Shown: piece by piece, positions 48,265 through 55,635 of the stretch
How the letters are laid out: the number at the start of each line of letters is the position of its first letter
Numbering within the stretch: the first letter of the stretch is position 1
From: Sphingomonas sp. EC-HK361
GTDB taxonomy: Bacteria > Pseudomonadota > Alphaproteobacteria > Sphingomonadales > Sphingomonadaceae
Length of the DNA stretch: 64,000 nt
Direction: 5' to 3'
NCBI RefSeq assembly: GCF_902498785.1
Contig: NZ_LR701493.1
Coordinates: 667,459-731,458 of the forward strand
Position numbers and translations under genes: made by a program
Notes under the pieces: model-generated
What the model saw: the letters and a program-made list of their open reading frames with translations, nothing else
Database searches by the model: none
What the model was told of the DNA's origin: nothing

Positions 48265-49567
48265 TCGCCGCTTCACGTTGGGGCTGGCGGCGTGGGTCGC
48301 GGCGCTGCTGGTTGTCGCTGCTGGCTTCCTGCTCGCGCTCGCGACACCGGGTCTCGCGGCGGCGCGCCTTGTCGCCGGGCTGCTGGTCGCGGGTGTCGTG
48401 TGGGGATTGTGGCGGCATGTGGCGCGGACCAACCAGATCGTCGCGCGGTTCGTGGAGGCGGTGCGTTTCGGCGACGTGACCGCGCGGTTCGATCGCGGCG
48501 GCGGGGCCGGGTTCGGCGATCTCGGCGCGACCCTCGACGCGGCGATGCGCCACTTGCATGCCGAGCGCGGGCAGGCGGAGCGCGACCTGCGCTATTACGA
48601 GGCGCTGATCGACGACGTGCCGGTCGCGGTCCTGACCGTCGACGCAGCGCGGGGCGTGACCCTTGCCAACAAGGTCGCGCGGCGGCTGTTCGTGCGGCAC
48701 GACGGCGTGCAGCCGGGCGATTTCGCAGTCTATGGGACCAGCTTCGCCCATCGTCTCGCGCAGGATGGCCCGGTCCGGCAAGAGCTGTTGATCCTGCAAT
48801 TCGCCGGCGGGCCGCAGCACGCGATCGTGCGCACGGCAGCGCTGGGGCGGCTGGGGCTGGATGTGCGCGTCGTGACGGTCGAGCCGATGCAGGGCACGCT
48901 CGATACCGTCGAGATGGCGACCCAGACCGATCTCGTGCGCGTGCTCACCCACGAAATCCTCAATTCGCTGACCCCGGTGACGTCGCTCGCCGGCACCGCG
49001 GTCGTGCTGCTGGGCGAAGACCCGCCCGACATCGCCGATGCGCGCGCCGCGGTGCTGACGCTGGCGCGCCGTGCCGAGGGGCTGCGCCATTTCATCGAAA
49101 GCTACCGCGCGGTCGCGCGCGCGCCCGAGGTCCGGCGCCGCGTCTTCGGCGCGCAGCCCTTTGCCGACGAACTCCGGCGGCTGTTCCTCGTCGAATGGCC
49201 GACGCTGCCGCTCACGGTCGATGTGCCGCCCGCCTTGAACCTCGACGCCGATCCCGACCTGATCGCGCAAGTGCTCATCAACCTGCTGCGCAATGCGGCC
49301 CAGGCGACGTATCTGCGCGAGGGGCCTGCCTGGGTGCGTCTCGCGATGACGGCCGAGGGCGACCGGGTCCGAATTGCGGTGGAGGACAGCGGCCCCGGCG
49401 TGCCCGAGGCGCTGCGGCGGGATATCTTCCTCCCCTTCTTCACCACGCGCGCGGAAGGCACCGGCGTCGGCCTCAACCTCGCGCGGCAGATCGTCATCGC
49501 GCATGGCGGCACGATCGAAGTCGGGCAGGGCGCGCAGGGCGGCGCGCTCTTCAGCCTCGTGATCTAG
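48254..49567 (+). CDS. Membrane sensor histidine kinase (NtrY/NtrB-like)
   Basis: A 437-residue kinase, partner of the upstream regulator. Two N-terminal helices (AAWVAALLVVAAGFLLALA and LVAGLLVAGVVWGL) are separated by only a few residues, so there is almost no periplasmic sensor domain; signals are probably sensed in or at the membrane. A HAMP-like and PAS segment (YYEALIDDVPVAVLTVDAA) precedes the phospho-acceptor region VRVLTHEILNSLTPVTSL and the ATPase boxes LLRNAAQAT, EDSGPGVPE and GTGVGLNLARQI. The short input domain fits a kinase that senses envelope damage. Confidence 0.93.
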   Translation: MGFDRRFTLGLAAWVAALLVVAAGFLLALATPGLAAARLVAGLLVAGVVWGLWRHVARTNQIVARFVEAVRFGDVTARFDRGGGAGFGDLGATLDAAMRHLHAERGQAERDLRYYEALIDDVPVAVLTVDAARGVTLANKVARRLFVRHDGVQPGDFAVYGTSFAHRLAQDGPVRQELLILQFAGGPQHAIVRTAALGRLGLDVRVVTVEPMQGTLDTVEMATQTDLVRVLTHEILNSLTPVTSLAGTAVVLLGEDPPDIADARAAVLTLARRAEGLRHFIESYRAVARAPEVRRRVFGAQPFADELRRLFLVEWPTLPLTVDVPPALNLDADPDLIAQVLINLLRNAAQATYLREGPAWVRLAMTAEGDRVRIAVEDSGPGVPEALRRDIFLPFFTTRAEGTGVGLNLARQIVIAHGGTIEVGQGAQGGALFSLVI

Positions 49568-49580
49568 GGCCCGAAAGCGA

Positions 49581-50378
49581 TCAGCGAACGACAAGCTTCG
49601 TGTAGAGATGCCAGGTCGAATAGCCGAGCCAGGGCAGGATGACGGCAAGGCCGATCCCGAGCGGGATCGTGCCGAGCGCAAGCAGCGCCGCGACGCGCAG
49701 GCCCCACCCCGCGACCGGCCAGGGATTGCGGCGTACCGCCTTCAGCGAGGTGCGCACCGCGGTTTCCGCATCGACCGGCTTGTCGACGACCATAGGGAAC
49801 GAGACGACCGAGAAGACGAGCGCCGCGACCGCGAAGGCGAAGCCGGCGAGGTTGCCGGCGACGATCATCGCCCAGCCTTCGGGGGTCGAGAACAGCCGCC
49901 CGAACAGATCGCCGACCCGCATCGGCGCGGTCGCCCCGAAGGTCAGATCGTAGATCGCATAGGCCGCGAAGAGCCAGCCGATGAACAGGACCGCGAGCCC
50001 GAAGGTGAGCATGATGAGCGGCGTGCGGCTGCGGCCGCGCAGCGGATCGAGGAAATGCCACCAGGTGGAATCCTCCCCGTCCTCGCGCCGGCGCGCCAGT
50101 TCGTAGAAGCCGGAGGCGACCGCAGGCCCCGCGATCGAGACGCCGGCGATCAGCGGGAAGAACAGCGGCAGCAGCGGATCGTTGAAGGTGATGACCACCG
50201 CCAGGATACAGATCACCGGATAGAGGAACCCGGCGAAGATCAGGTCGCCGCGCTTGTCGCGAAAATCCTTCCAGCCTTCGGACAGCGCCCATTGCAGGTC
50301 TGCGGTCGTGATCCGGCGCACGTCAGGGAGAACGGCATCTGGCGCCGGAATCGGGGTGGCGTCGACCGTGGTCGTCAT
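49581..50378 (-). CDS. DUF2189-family integral membrane protein
   Basis: A 265-residue protein with about six hydrophobic helices and the DUF2189 pattern: ALSEGWKDFRDKRGDLIFAG, SGFYELARRRE, VVSFPMVVDKPVDAETAVRTSL and a C-terminal LPWLGYSTWHLYTKLV. The function is unknown; relatives often lie near cytochrome oxidase or photosynthesis genes. SD AGGAG fits the ATG at 50378. Convergent with the kinase gene, with 13 bp between the stops. Confidence 0.88.
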   Translation of the reverse strand: MTTTVDATPIPAPDAVLPDVRRITTADLQWALSEGWKDFRDKRGDLIFAGFLYPVICILAVVITFNDPLLPLFFPLIAGVSIAGPAVASGFYELARRREDGEDSTWWHFLDPLRGRSRTPLIMLTFGLAVLFIGWLFAAYAIYDLTFGATAPMRVGDLFGRLFSTPEGWAMIVAGNLAGFAFAVAALVFSVVSFPMVVDKPVDAETAVRTSLKAVRRNPWPVAGWGLRVAALLALGTIPLGIGLAVILPWLGYSTWHLYTKLVVR

Positions 50379-50411
50379 CGCACTCTCCTAGTTTTCCCCG
50401 GCCGGCGCAGA

Positions 50412-50900
50412 TTACACCTCTTTCGGGCGTACTCCAAACGGTCTGTTGAGCTTCACGATCGTCCAGTTGAGCCAGGCGGCAAAGCTGACCCAGGCGAGAT
50501 AGGGCGCGATCAGCCACGCGGCGAGCGGGCTGATCGGCCACAGCCCCACGACGAGCGCGACGAGCGACGCCCAGAGGAAGACGACCTCGATCATCGCCCA
50601 GTCGGGGCGGCGGGCACGGAAGAACAACGGGCTCCATGCGGCGTGAGCGAGCGCGTTGGTCACGAAGAGGATGACGATATCGCGCTGGCTCGTCGCATCG
50701 GGCGCGGCGCGCCAGGCGAGGACTGCGGATGCGGCCGCCATCCCGAGGATCAGCGTCCAGGCCGGGCCGAAAAGCCAGTCGGGCGGCTGCCATGGCGGCT
50801 TGCGCAGGTTTCGATACCAGCCGCCGATCGGGGTCATGAGCCCGCCGAATACGCCGAGGAAGACCGCAACGCCGCCCGCGATCAGGATCGGTTCCCACAT
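50412..50900 (-). CDS. tspO: TspO/MBR family protein (outer-membrane tryptophan-rich sensory protein)
   Basis: A 162-residue five-helix protein rich in tryptophan: GWYRNLRKPPWQPPDWLFGPAWT, a typical TspO loop, WSPLFFRARRPDWAMIEVVFLW and YLAWVSFAAWLNWTIVKLN. TspO binds tetrapyrroles; in Rhodobacter it dampens photosynthesis-gene expression. Its place head-to-head with bchI fits such a role. SD GAGGTGG lies about 6 nt before the ATG at 50900. A 15-bp tandem array begins 10 bp beyond this start. Confidence 0.93.
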   Translation of the reverse strand: MWEPILIAGGVAVFLGVFGGLMTPIGGWYRNLRKPPWQPPDWLFGPAWTLILGMAAASAVLAWRAAPDATSQRDIVILFVTNALAHAAWSPLFFRARRPDWAMIEVVFLWASLVALVVGLWPISPLAAWLIAPYLAWVSFAAWLNWTIVKLNRPFGVRPKEV

Positions 50901-50909
50901 GTTCGTCCA

Positions 50910-50993
50910 CCTCGTCGCCATTGACCTCGTCGCCATTGACCTCGTCGCCATTGACCTCGTCGCCATTGACCTTGTCGCCATTGACCTTGTCGG
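50910..50993. repeat. 15-bp tandem repeat between tspO and bchI
   Basis: Five full copies of CCTCGTCGCCATTGA (the fifth CCTTGTCGCCATTGA) and a partial sixth end at the PpsR-like site. The period is a multiple of three, so both flanking frames stay open: it reads LVAID repeats in the bchI frame and MATRS/VNGDE repeats on the other strand. Copy number is likely to vary between strains. Confidence 0.9.
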
Positions 50994-50994
50994 C

Positions 50995-51012
50995 TGTCCA
51001 GTCCGTGTTACA
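50995..51012. promoter_or_regulatory. PpsR/CrtJ-type repressor site upstream of bchI
   Basis: TGTCCAGTCCGTGTTACA fits TGT-N12-ACA. It is 10 bp ahead of the proposed GTG start of bchI and may control both bchI and tspO. PpsR represses photosynthesis genes in the presence of oxygen or light in related bacteria; no ppsR gene is in this window. Confidence 0.7.
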
Positions 51013-51021
51013 CAACGCGCA

Positions 51022-51987
51022 GTGCGCACGCCATTTCCCTTCTCGGCGATCGTCGGCCAGGACGAGATGAAGCTCGCGCTGCTGATCGCGGCGGTCGATG
51101 CGCGGATCGGCGGGGTCATGGTCTTCGGCGACCGCGGCACGGGCAAGTCCACCGCGGTGCGCGCGCTCGCCGCGCTGCTGCCCGACATCCCGGCGGAGCA
51201 AGCCGGCTATCAGGACGGAACGCCCCGCAAGGGCAAGGTGCCGGTGCCGTTCGTCGATCTGCCTTTGGGCGCGACCGAGGACCGCGTGCTCGGCGCACTC
51301 GATCTGGAGCGCGCGCTGGGTGCGGGCGAAAAGGCGTTCGAGCCGGGGCTGCTCGCGCGTGCCAATGGCGGGTTCCTCTACATCGACGAGATCAACCTGC
51401 TGGAGGATCATATCGTCGATCTCCTGCTCGACGTCGCGGCGTCGGGCGAGAATGTCGTCGAGCGCGAAGGACTCTCGGTGCGCCATCCCGCGCGCTTCGT
51501 ACTGGTCGGCAGCGGCAATCCGGAAGAGGGGGAGTTGCGCCCGCAATTGCTCGACAGGTTCGGGTTGTCGGTCGATGTGCGCACGCCGCAGGACGTCGCG
51601 CAGCGGGTGGAGATTTTGAAACGGTGCGATGCGTATGAGCGCGACGGCGCGGCATTTGCCGCGAAATGGCGGGCGGCGGAACGCAAGACGCTGAAGCGGC
51701 TGGCGCGCGCCAGGTCGGCGATCGACACCGTCGTGGTACCCGATTCGGCGCTGCGCTACGCGACGCGGCTGTGCATGGCGGTCGGCGCTGACGGGTTGCG
51801 CGGCGAGCTGACGCTGATGCGCGCGGCGCGCGCGCTCGCGGCGCTCGACGGGATGGAAACGGTCGCCGAAGCGCAGCTGTCACGCGTTGCGCCGATGGCG
51901 CTGCGTCACCGGCTGCGGCGCAATCCGCTCGACGAGACGGGATCGACCGCACGGATCGAGCGCGCGATGGACGAGCTGGCGGCGTGA
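51022..51987 (+). CDS. bchI: Magnesium chelatase ATPase subunit I
   Basis: A 321-residue AAA+ subunit that powers insertion of Mg2+ into protoporphyrin IX, the first committed step of bacteriochlorophyll synthesis. It starts VRTPFPFSAIVGQDEMKLALL, has Walker A FGDRGTGKSTAV, Walker B GFLYIDEINLL and sensor region LVGSGNPEEGELRPQLLDRFGL. No ATG fits near the conserved N-terminus. The GTG at 51022 is preferred; an in-frame ATG at 50899 would add LVAID repeats and run across the PpsR site. The ribosome site is weak. It overlaps bchD by 4 bp. Confidence 0.93.
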   Translation: MRTPFPFSAIVGQDEMKLALLIAAVDARIGGVMVFGDRGTGKSTAVRALAALLPDIPAEQAGYQDGTPRKGKVPVPFVDLPLGATEDRVLGALDLERALGAGEKAFEPGLLARANGGFLYIDEINLLEDHIVDLLLDVAASGENVVEREGLSVRHPARFVLVGSGNPEEGELRPQLLDRFGLSVDVRTPQDVAQRVEILKRCDAYERDGAAFAAKWRAAERKTLKRLARARSAIDTVVVPDSALRYATRLCMAVGADGLRGELTLMRAARALAALDGMETVAEAQLSRVAPMALRHRLRRNPLDETGSTARIERAMDELAA

Positions 51988-53705
51988 CCGACGCGGGCGA
52001 GGATACGCCCGACGCCTTTACCGATGCCCTGCTGGCGGCGCGGCTGTGCGCGATTGATCCGGGGCTTGGCGGGATGGTGCTGCGCGGCGGCGACAATCTG
52101 CGCGACGTGGTGATCGCAGAGCTGCGCGGCGCATTGCCGGAGCAGGCACCGATGCGCCGCCTGCCGCCGCATGTCGATGACGAGGCGCTGCTCGGTGGGC
52201 TGGACCTAGGCGCGACGCTGGCGAGCGGTCGCGCTGTCGGGCGAGCGGGGCTGCTTGCGGAGGTCGAGGGCGGGCTGATCGTCGCGCCGATGGCCGAACG
52301 AATGCGCGAAGGCACCGCGGCGCGAATCGGCGCGGCGCTGGATGGCGGGGCGCAGTTTCTGACGGTGGCGCTGGATGACGGGCTGGAACCGGACGAGCGT
52401 GTGCCGGCGGGGCTCGCCGATCGGCTCGCGTTTCAGATCGACTTGTCTTTCGTATCCACCCCGGCGGAGGCCGGGGTCCAGTTCGGAAGCGCATGGATAG
52501 AGACGCGGCCGGCGCGGACTCGGACCCCGGCCTTCGCCGGGGTGGCAAAGGTGGGCGGCTTGGAAGCGGCGGCGCCTGTAATCGAATGCATCGCAACCAC
52601 CGCCGCCGCCCTCGGCATCGACTCCGCGCGTGCGCCGCTGTTCGCGCTGCGGGCCGCGCGTGCGGCGGCGGCGCTGGCGGGACGCGCGGCGATTGCCGAT
52701 GCGGATGTCATTCTGGCCGCGCGCCTCGTGCTTGCGCCTCGGGCGACACGCTTCCCGGCCGAGGCCGATCCCGAGGCAACCCCACCGCCGCCCGAACAGG
52801 GTGACGACACGGGAGAAACGAAGGACAATCCCTCGACCGATCCGCTGCCGCTCGACGACATCGTTCTCGCTGCCACGCTTGCGGCGCTTCCCCCGGATGT
52901 GCTGGCGCGGATCGCGGCCGGTCAAGGCCGGCGCGGGGCGGTCAGCCGGGCGCGGGGGGCGGGCGAACGGCGGCGATCGCCGACGCGCGGCCGCCCGGTC
53001 GGGGTGCGCAGCGGCGTGCCGCGAGGCGGACTGCGGCTGAGCCTGATCGACACGCTGCGTGCCGCGGCACCGTGGCAAAAGGTGCGCGGGCGCGAGGGCG
53101 CGCGCATCCTGATCCGACGCGACGACCTGCGCATCCGCCGGTTCGAAACGCGGGCGGAGGCGCTGACGATCTTCGCGGTCGATGCGTCGGGATCGTCGGC
53201 GCTTGCCCGATTGTCGGAAGCGAAGGGTGCGGTCGAGCTGCTGCTGGGCGAAGCCTATGTGAAGCGCGCGCAGGTCGCGCTCCTCGCGTTTCGCGGCGAG
53301 GGCGCGGAGATAGTGCTGCCGCCGACGCGCTCGCTGGCGAGGGCCAGACGCGCGCTCGCCGATCTGCCCGGTGGCGGCGGCACGCCGCTCGCAGCGGGAC
53401 TGGCCGCAGCACAGGCGCTGGCCGAGGATGCCCGTTCGCGCGGACGGACGCCGTTCGTCGTCGTGCTGACCGATGGCCGAGCGAATGTCGCGCTGGGTGG
53501 GTCGCGAAGCGCTGCCGCGACGGACGCCGACGCCGCGGCGCGCGCGATCGGCGCTTCGGGGATCGCTGGCGCCTTTGTCGATATCTCGCCCCGTCCGCGC
53601 GCCGAGGGCGAGGCGCTCGCCGCCGCGATGGGCGCGCGATACCTCGCCTTGCCGCGTGCCGACGCGAGCGCGATGCACGCCGCCATCGCCGCGGTTCGGT
53701 CATGA
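51984..53705 (+). CDS. bchD: Magnesium chelatase subunit D (with an in-frame repeat insertion)
   Basis: A 573-residue partner of BchI. An N-terminal AAA-like part (LGGMVLRGGDNLRDVV, with degenerate nucleotide site, as usual) is followed by a proline/acidic linker (EADPEATPPPPEQGDDTGE) and a C-terminal von Willebrand A domain with MIDAS motif FAVDASGSSALARL, GGGGTPLAAGLAAA and VVLTDGRANVA. About 30 residues near 160-190 (STPAEAGVQFGSAW ... RTPAFAGVAK) come from a palindromic repeat and sit within the AAA-like part. Starts with GTG overlapping the bchI stop (GTGA). Confidence 0.93.
   Translation: MTDAGEDTPDAFTDALLAARLCAIDPGLGGMVLRGGDNLRDVVIAELRGALPEQAPMRRLPPHVDDEALLGGLDLGATLASGRAVGRAGLLAEVEGGLIVAPMAERMREGTAARIGAALDGGAQFLTVALDDGLEPDERVPAGLADRLAFQIDLSFVSTPAEAGVQFGSAWIETRPARTRTPAFAGVAKVGGLEAAAPVIECIATTAAALGIDSARAPLFALRAARAAAALAGRAAIADADVILAARLVLAPRATRFPAEADPEATPPPPEQGDDTGETKDNPSTDPLPLDDIVLAATLAALPPDVLARIAAGQGRRGAVSRARGAGERRRSPTRGRPVGVRSGVPRGGLRLSLIDTLRAAAPWQKVRGREGARILIRRDDLRIRRFETRAEALTIFAVDASGSSALARLSEAKGAVELLLGEAYVKRAQVALLAFRGEGAEIVLPPTRSLARARRALADLPGGGGTPLAAGLAAAQALAEDARSRGRTPFVVVLTDGRANVALGGSRSAAATDADAAARAIGASGIAGAFVDISPRPRAEGEALAAAMGARYLALPRADASAMHAAIAAVRS
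52456..52545. repeat. Palindromic repeat element inserted in frame in bchD
   Basis: Arms CCACCCCGGCGGAGGCCGGG (plus GTCC, 52456-52479) and GGACCCCGGCCTTCGCCGGG (plus GTGG, 52522-52545) are complementary with one mismatch. The 90-bp unit is exactly 30 codons with no stop. It differs from the families in pheT and bchY. Confidence 0.85.
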
Positions 53706-54589
53706 GCCGCGCGCCCGACTGGGCTGTCGAGGGGCGGGACTGGCCCAACCGCGAGGCTAGCCGCTTCGTCACGGTCGGGCGGCTGCGCGTCCATGTGCAG
53801 GTGATGGGGGCCGGCCCCACGATGCTGCTGCTCCACGGCACCGGCTCTGCGACGCACAGCTGGCGCGATCTGGCGCCGTTGCTGGCGGAGCGTTTCACCG
53901 TCGTGGCGCCCGATCTGCCCGGCCACGGCTTCACCCAGGGCCGGCCCGATGGCGGGCTGTCGATGACGGCGATGGCGCGGTCGGTCAGCGATCTGTTGAC
54001 CGAGTTGGCCGTCGCGCCGGACGTCATCGTCGGCCATTCGGCGGGCGCCGCGATCGCCATCCGGATGGTGCTGGACGGCCTCGTGGCGCCACGCGCGATC
54101 GTCGGGCTCGACGCGGCGCTGCTGCCGTTTCCCGGGCTTGCCGCCAAGCTGTTTCCGACGCTCGCGCGGATGCTGTTCGTCAATCCGTTCGCGCCGCACA
54201 TCTTTGCGCAGATCGCGCGCGCGCCGGGGGAGACGGGGCGGTTTCTGAAGCGCAGCACCGGCTCCGCGATCGATGCGCGGGGCGTCGACCTTTACGCGCG
54301 GCTGTTCGCGACGCCGGCGCAGTGTTCGGCGGCGATCACGATGATGGCGGACTGGGACCTCGATACGCTCGCGCGCGATCTGCCCCGGCTGGCCGTGCCG
54401 CTGCTGCTCGCCCACGGGACTGCGGATGCCGCGATCCCGATCGATACCGCGAAGCGCGCAGCAACGCTCGTCCGCGACGGGCGGCTGGCCCCGCTGGAAG
54501 GATTGGGGCATCTGGCGCACGAGGAGCGGCCGGGCGAGGTCGCGGCGCTGATCGCCGATTTCGCGCACGCACGAGGAGTGGCGATATGA
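53702..54589 (+). CDS. bchO: BchO, alpha/beta-hydrolase of the magnesium-chelatase operon
   Basis: A 295-residue alpha/beta-hydrolase found in bchID operons; its exact reaction in bacteriochlorophyll synthesis is unproven. HGTGSATHSWRDLAPLLA forms the oxyanion loop, the nucleophile elbow is VIVGHSAGAAIAI (G-H-S-A-G), the acid is in LAHGTADAAIP and the catalytic histidine in LEGLGHLAHEE. It overlaps bchD (ATGA) and the small membrane gene downstream (ATGA). Confidence 0.92.
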   Translation: MSRAPDWAVEGRDWPNREASRFVTVGRLRVHVQVMGAGPTMLLLHGTGSATHSWRDLAPLLAERFTVVAPDLPGHGFTQGRPDGGLSMTAMARSVSDLLTELAVAPDVIVGHSAGAAIAIRMVLDGLVAPRAIVGLDAALLPFPGLAAKLFPTLARMLFVNPFAPHIFAQIARAPGETGRFLKRSTGSAIDARGVDLYARLFATPAQCSAAITMMADWDLDTLARDLPRLAVPLLLAHGTADAAIPIDTAKRAATLVRDGRLAPLEGLGHLAHEERPGEVAALIADFAHARGVAI

Positions 54590-54771
54590 TCGATCCGAAG
54601 CATTACGGGCTGATCGAGATGGGCTTTACCGGCCTCGTCGTGCTCGGCTTCGCGATCTGGCAGCTCGTTTCCGTCAATCGCGAGATCGGTCGCGACAAGC
54701 GCTCAGAAGATACTACGCGGCATCCGGTAGGGGAGCATCGACTGGACGATCGGGGAGGCGAAGCGCCGTAG
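54586..54771 (+). CDS. Small single-span membrane protein at the end of bchIDO
   Basis: A 61-residue product starting MIDPKHYGLIEMGFTGLVVLG, with one helix (about residues 10-29) and a basic polar tail (SVNREIGRDKRSEDTTRH). It begins ATGA on the bchO stop, so it is translationally coupled. Its last 23 codons overlap the 3' end of crtC on the opposite strand. The helix-plus-basic-tail form recalls small CcmD-like or assembly proteins, but I assign no function. Confidence 0.65.
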   Translation: MIDPKHYGLIEMGFTGLVVLGFAIWQLVSVNREIGRDKRSEDTTRHPVGEHRLDDRGGEAP

Positions 54772-55635
54772 CGACAGCGATTCGTGGACCGCAAAGACGT
54801 CCTCGCCGAACAGCCGCGTCGCGAGCGCCGATCGCGCATAGAAGGGCGCGTCGATCCAGGTCTTTGCCACCCGCGGCACGGTTCCGGCGTCGGCGCGCGT
54901 CCGCCGATCGATCAGCCATCCGGTGCGCGGCAAGCGGACCGCATCGGGCTGAACCATGTCGTGCCAGCGCCCCGTCCGGTCGCACCGCAGCGCAAGGTCG
55001 AACGGCATCCCGTCGGCGCGGACGCCGTCATAGAGCACTGCGACATCATCCTTCAGATGCGCGCGCGACCAGTGCCAGTCACGGAAACCCGCCTCGAGCG
55101 GTTCTTCGCCGAAGTTCGAATCGAAATAGGCGTCGCCCGACCAGCGGACGCCGGGGTGCGTCATCTCGACCTCGATGCGCGCGCGCGGCGCGACCGGATG
55201 CCAGCGGTGGCGAGCGGCGGGATCGAGCAGGAAGGCGGTCGTCGCGATGATCTCCGGATAGACGCGCACCTGTCCGCGCACGCGGTAGGGCAGCGGCGCC
55301 GAAATCTCGTCGAGATCGATCGTCAGGCAGTCGCCGTTCCAGTGCACCGCGCTTGGCCCGACCGCGAAGCTGTCCGCGTCGCGCGCCACCTTGCCGCGCC
55401 CGCGCTCGGTCATCGCCCAGGCGGAGCCGCGCGGGCCGTTCAGCGCCACGTTGATCGCGCAGTGATTCTCCGGATCGCGCCGTCCGCTCAGCTTGTAATA
55501 GGGCGAGAAGACGCTGCCGATGAAGGCGATGATGGTGAGGCCGTGCGCGCCGTCTGCGCTGGTCGCGTCGACATACCACCAGGCGTAACCGTCCGGCTCC
55601 ACCACGACGTCGAAGCGCGGTCCCTGAGCAGGCAC
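54703..55635 (-). CDS. crtC: Hydroxyneurosporene synthase (carotenoid 1,2-hydratase) CrtC
   Basis: Adds water across the C1-C2 double bond of neurosporene/lycopene in the spheroidene pathway. The 310-residue product reads GPRFDVVVEPDGYAWWYVDA, GLTIIAFIGSVFSPYYKLSG, DPENHCAINVALNG, FDSNFGEEPLEAGFRDWHWSRA and ends SMLPYRMPRSIF, as in CrtC. The only start near the conserved N-terminus is the GTG at 55635 (VPAQGPRFD). It overlaps crtD by 148 bp in another frame. Confidence 0.9.
   Translation of the reverse strand: MPAQGPRFDVVVEPDGYAWWYVDATSADGAHGLTIIAFIGSVFSPYYKLSGRRDPENHCAINVALNGPRGSAWAMTERGRGKVARDADSFAVGPSAVHWNGDCLTIDLDEISAPLPYRVRGQVRVYPEIIATTAFLLDPAARHRWHPVAPRARIEVEMTHPGVRWSGDAYFDSNFGEEPLEAGFRDWHWSRAHLKDDVAVLYDGVRADGMPFDLALRCDRTGRWHDMVQPDAVRLPRTGWLIDRRTRADAGTVPRVAKTWIDAPFYARSALATRLFGEDVFAVHESLSLRRFASPIVQSMLPYRMPRSIF

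Noticed and set aside
50910-50993. Possible CRISPR-like array
   Set aside because: The 15-bp units are head to tail with no spacers and no cas genes nearby; it is a simple tandem repeat.
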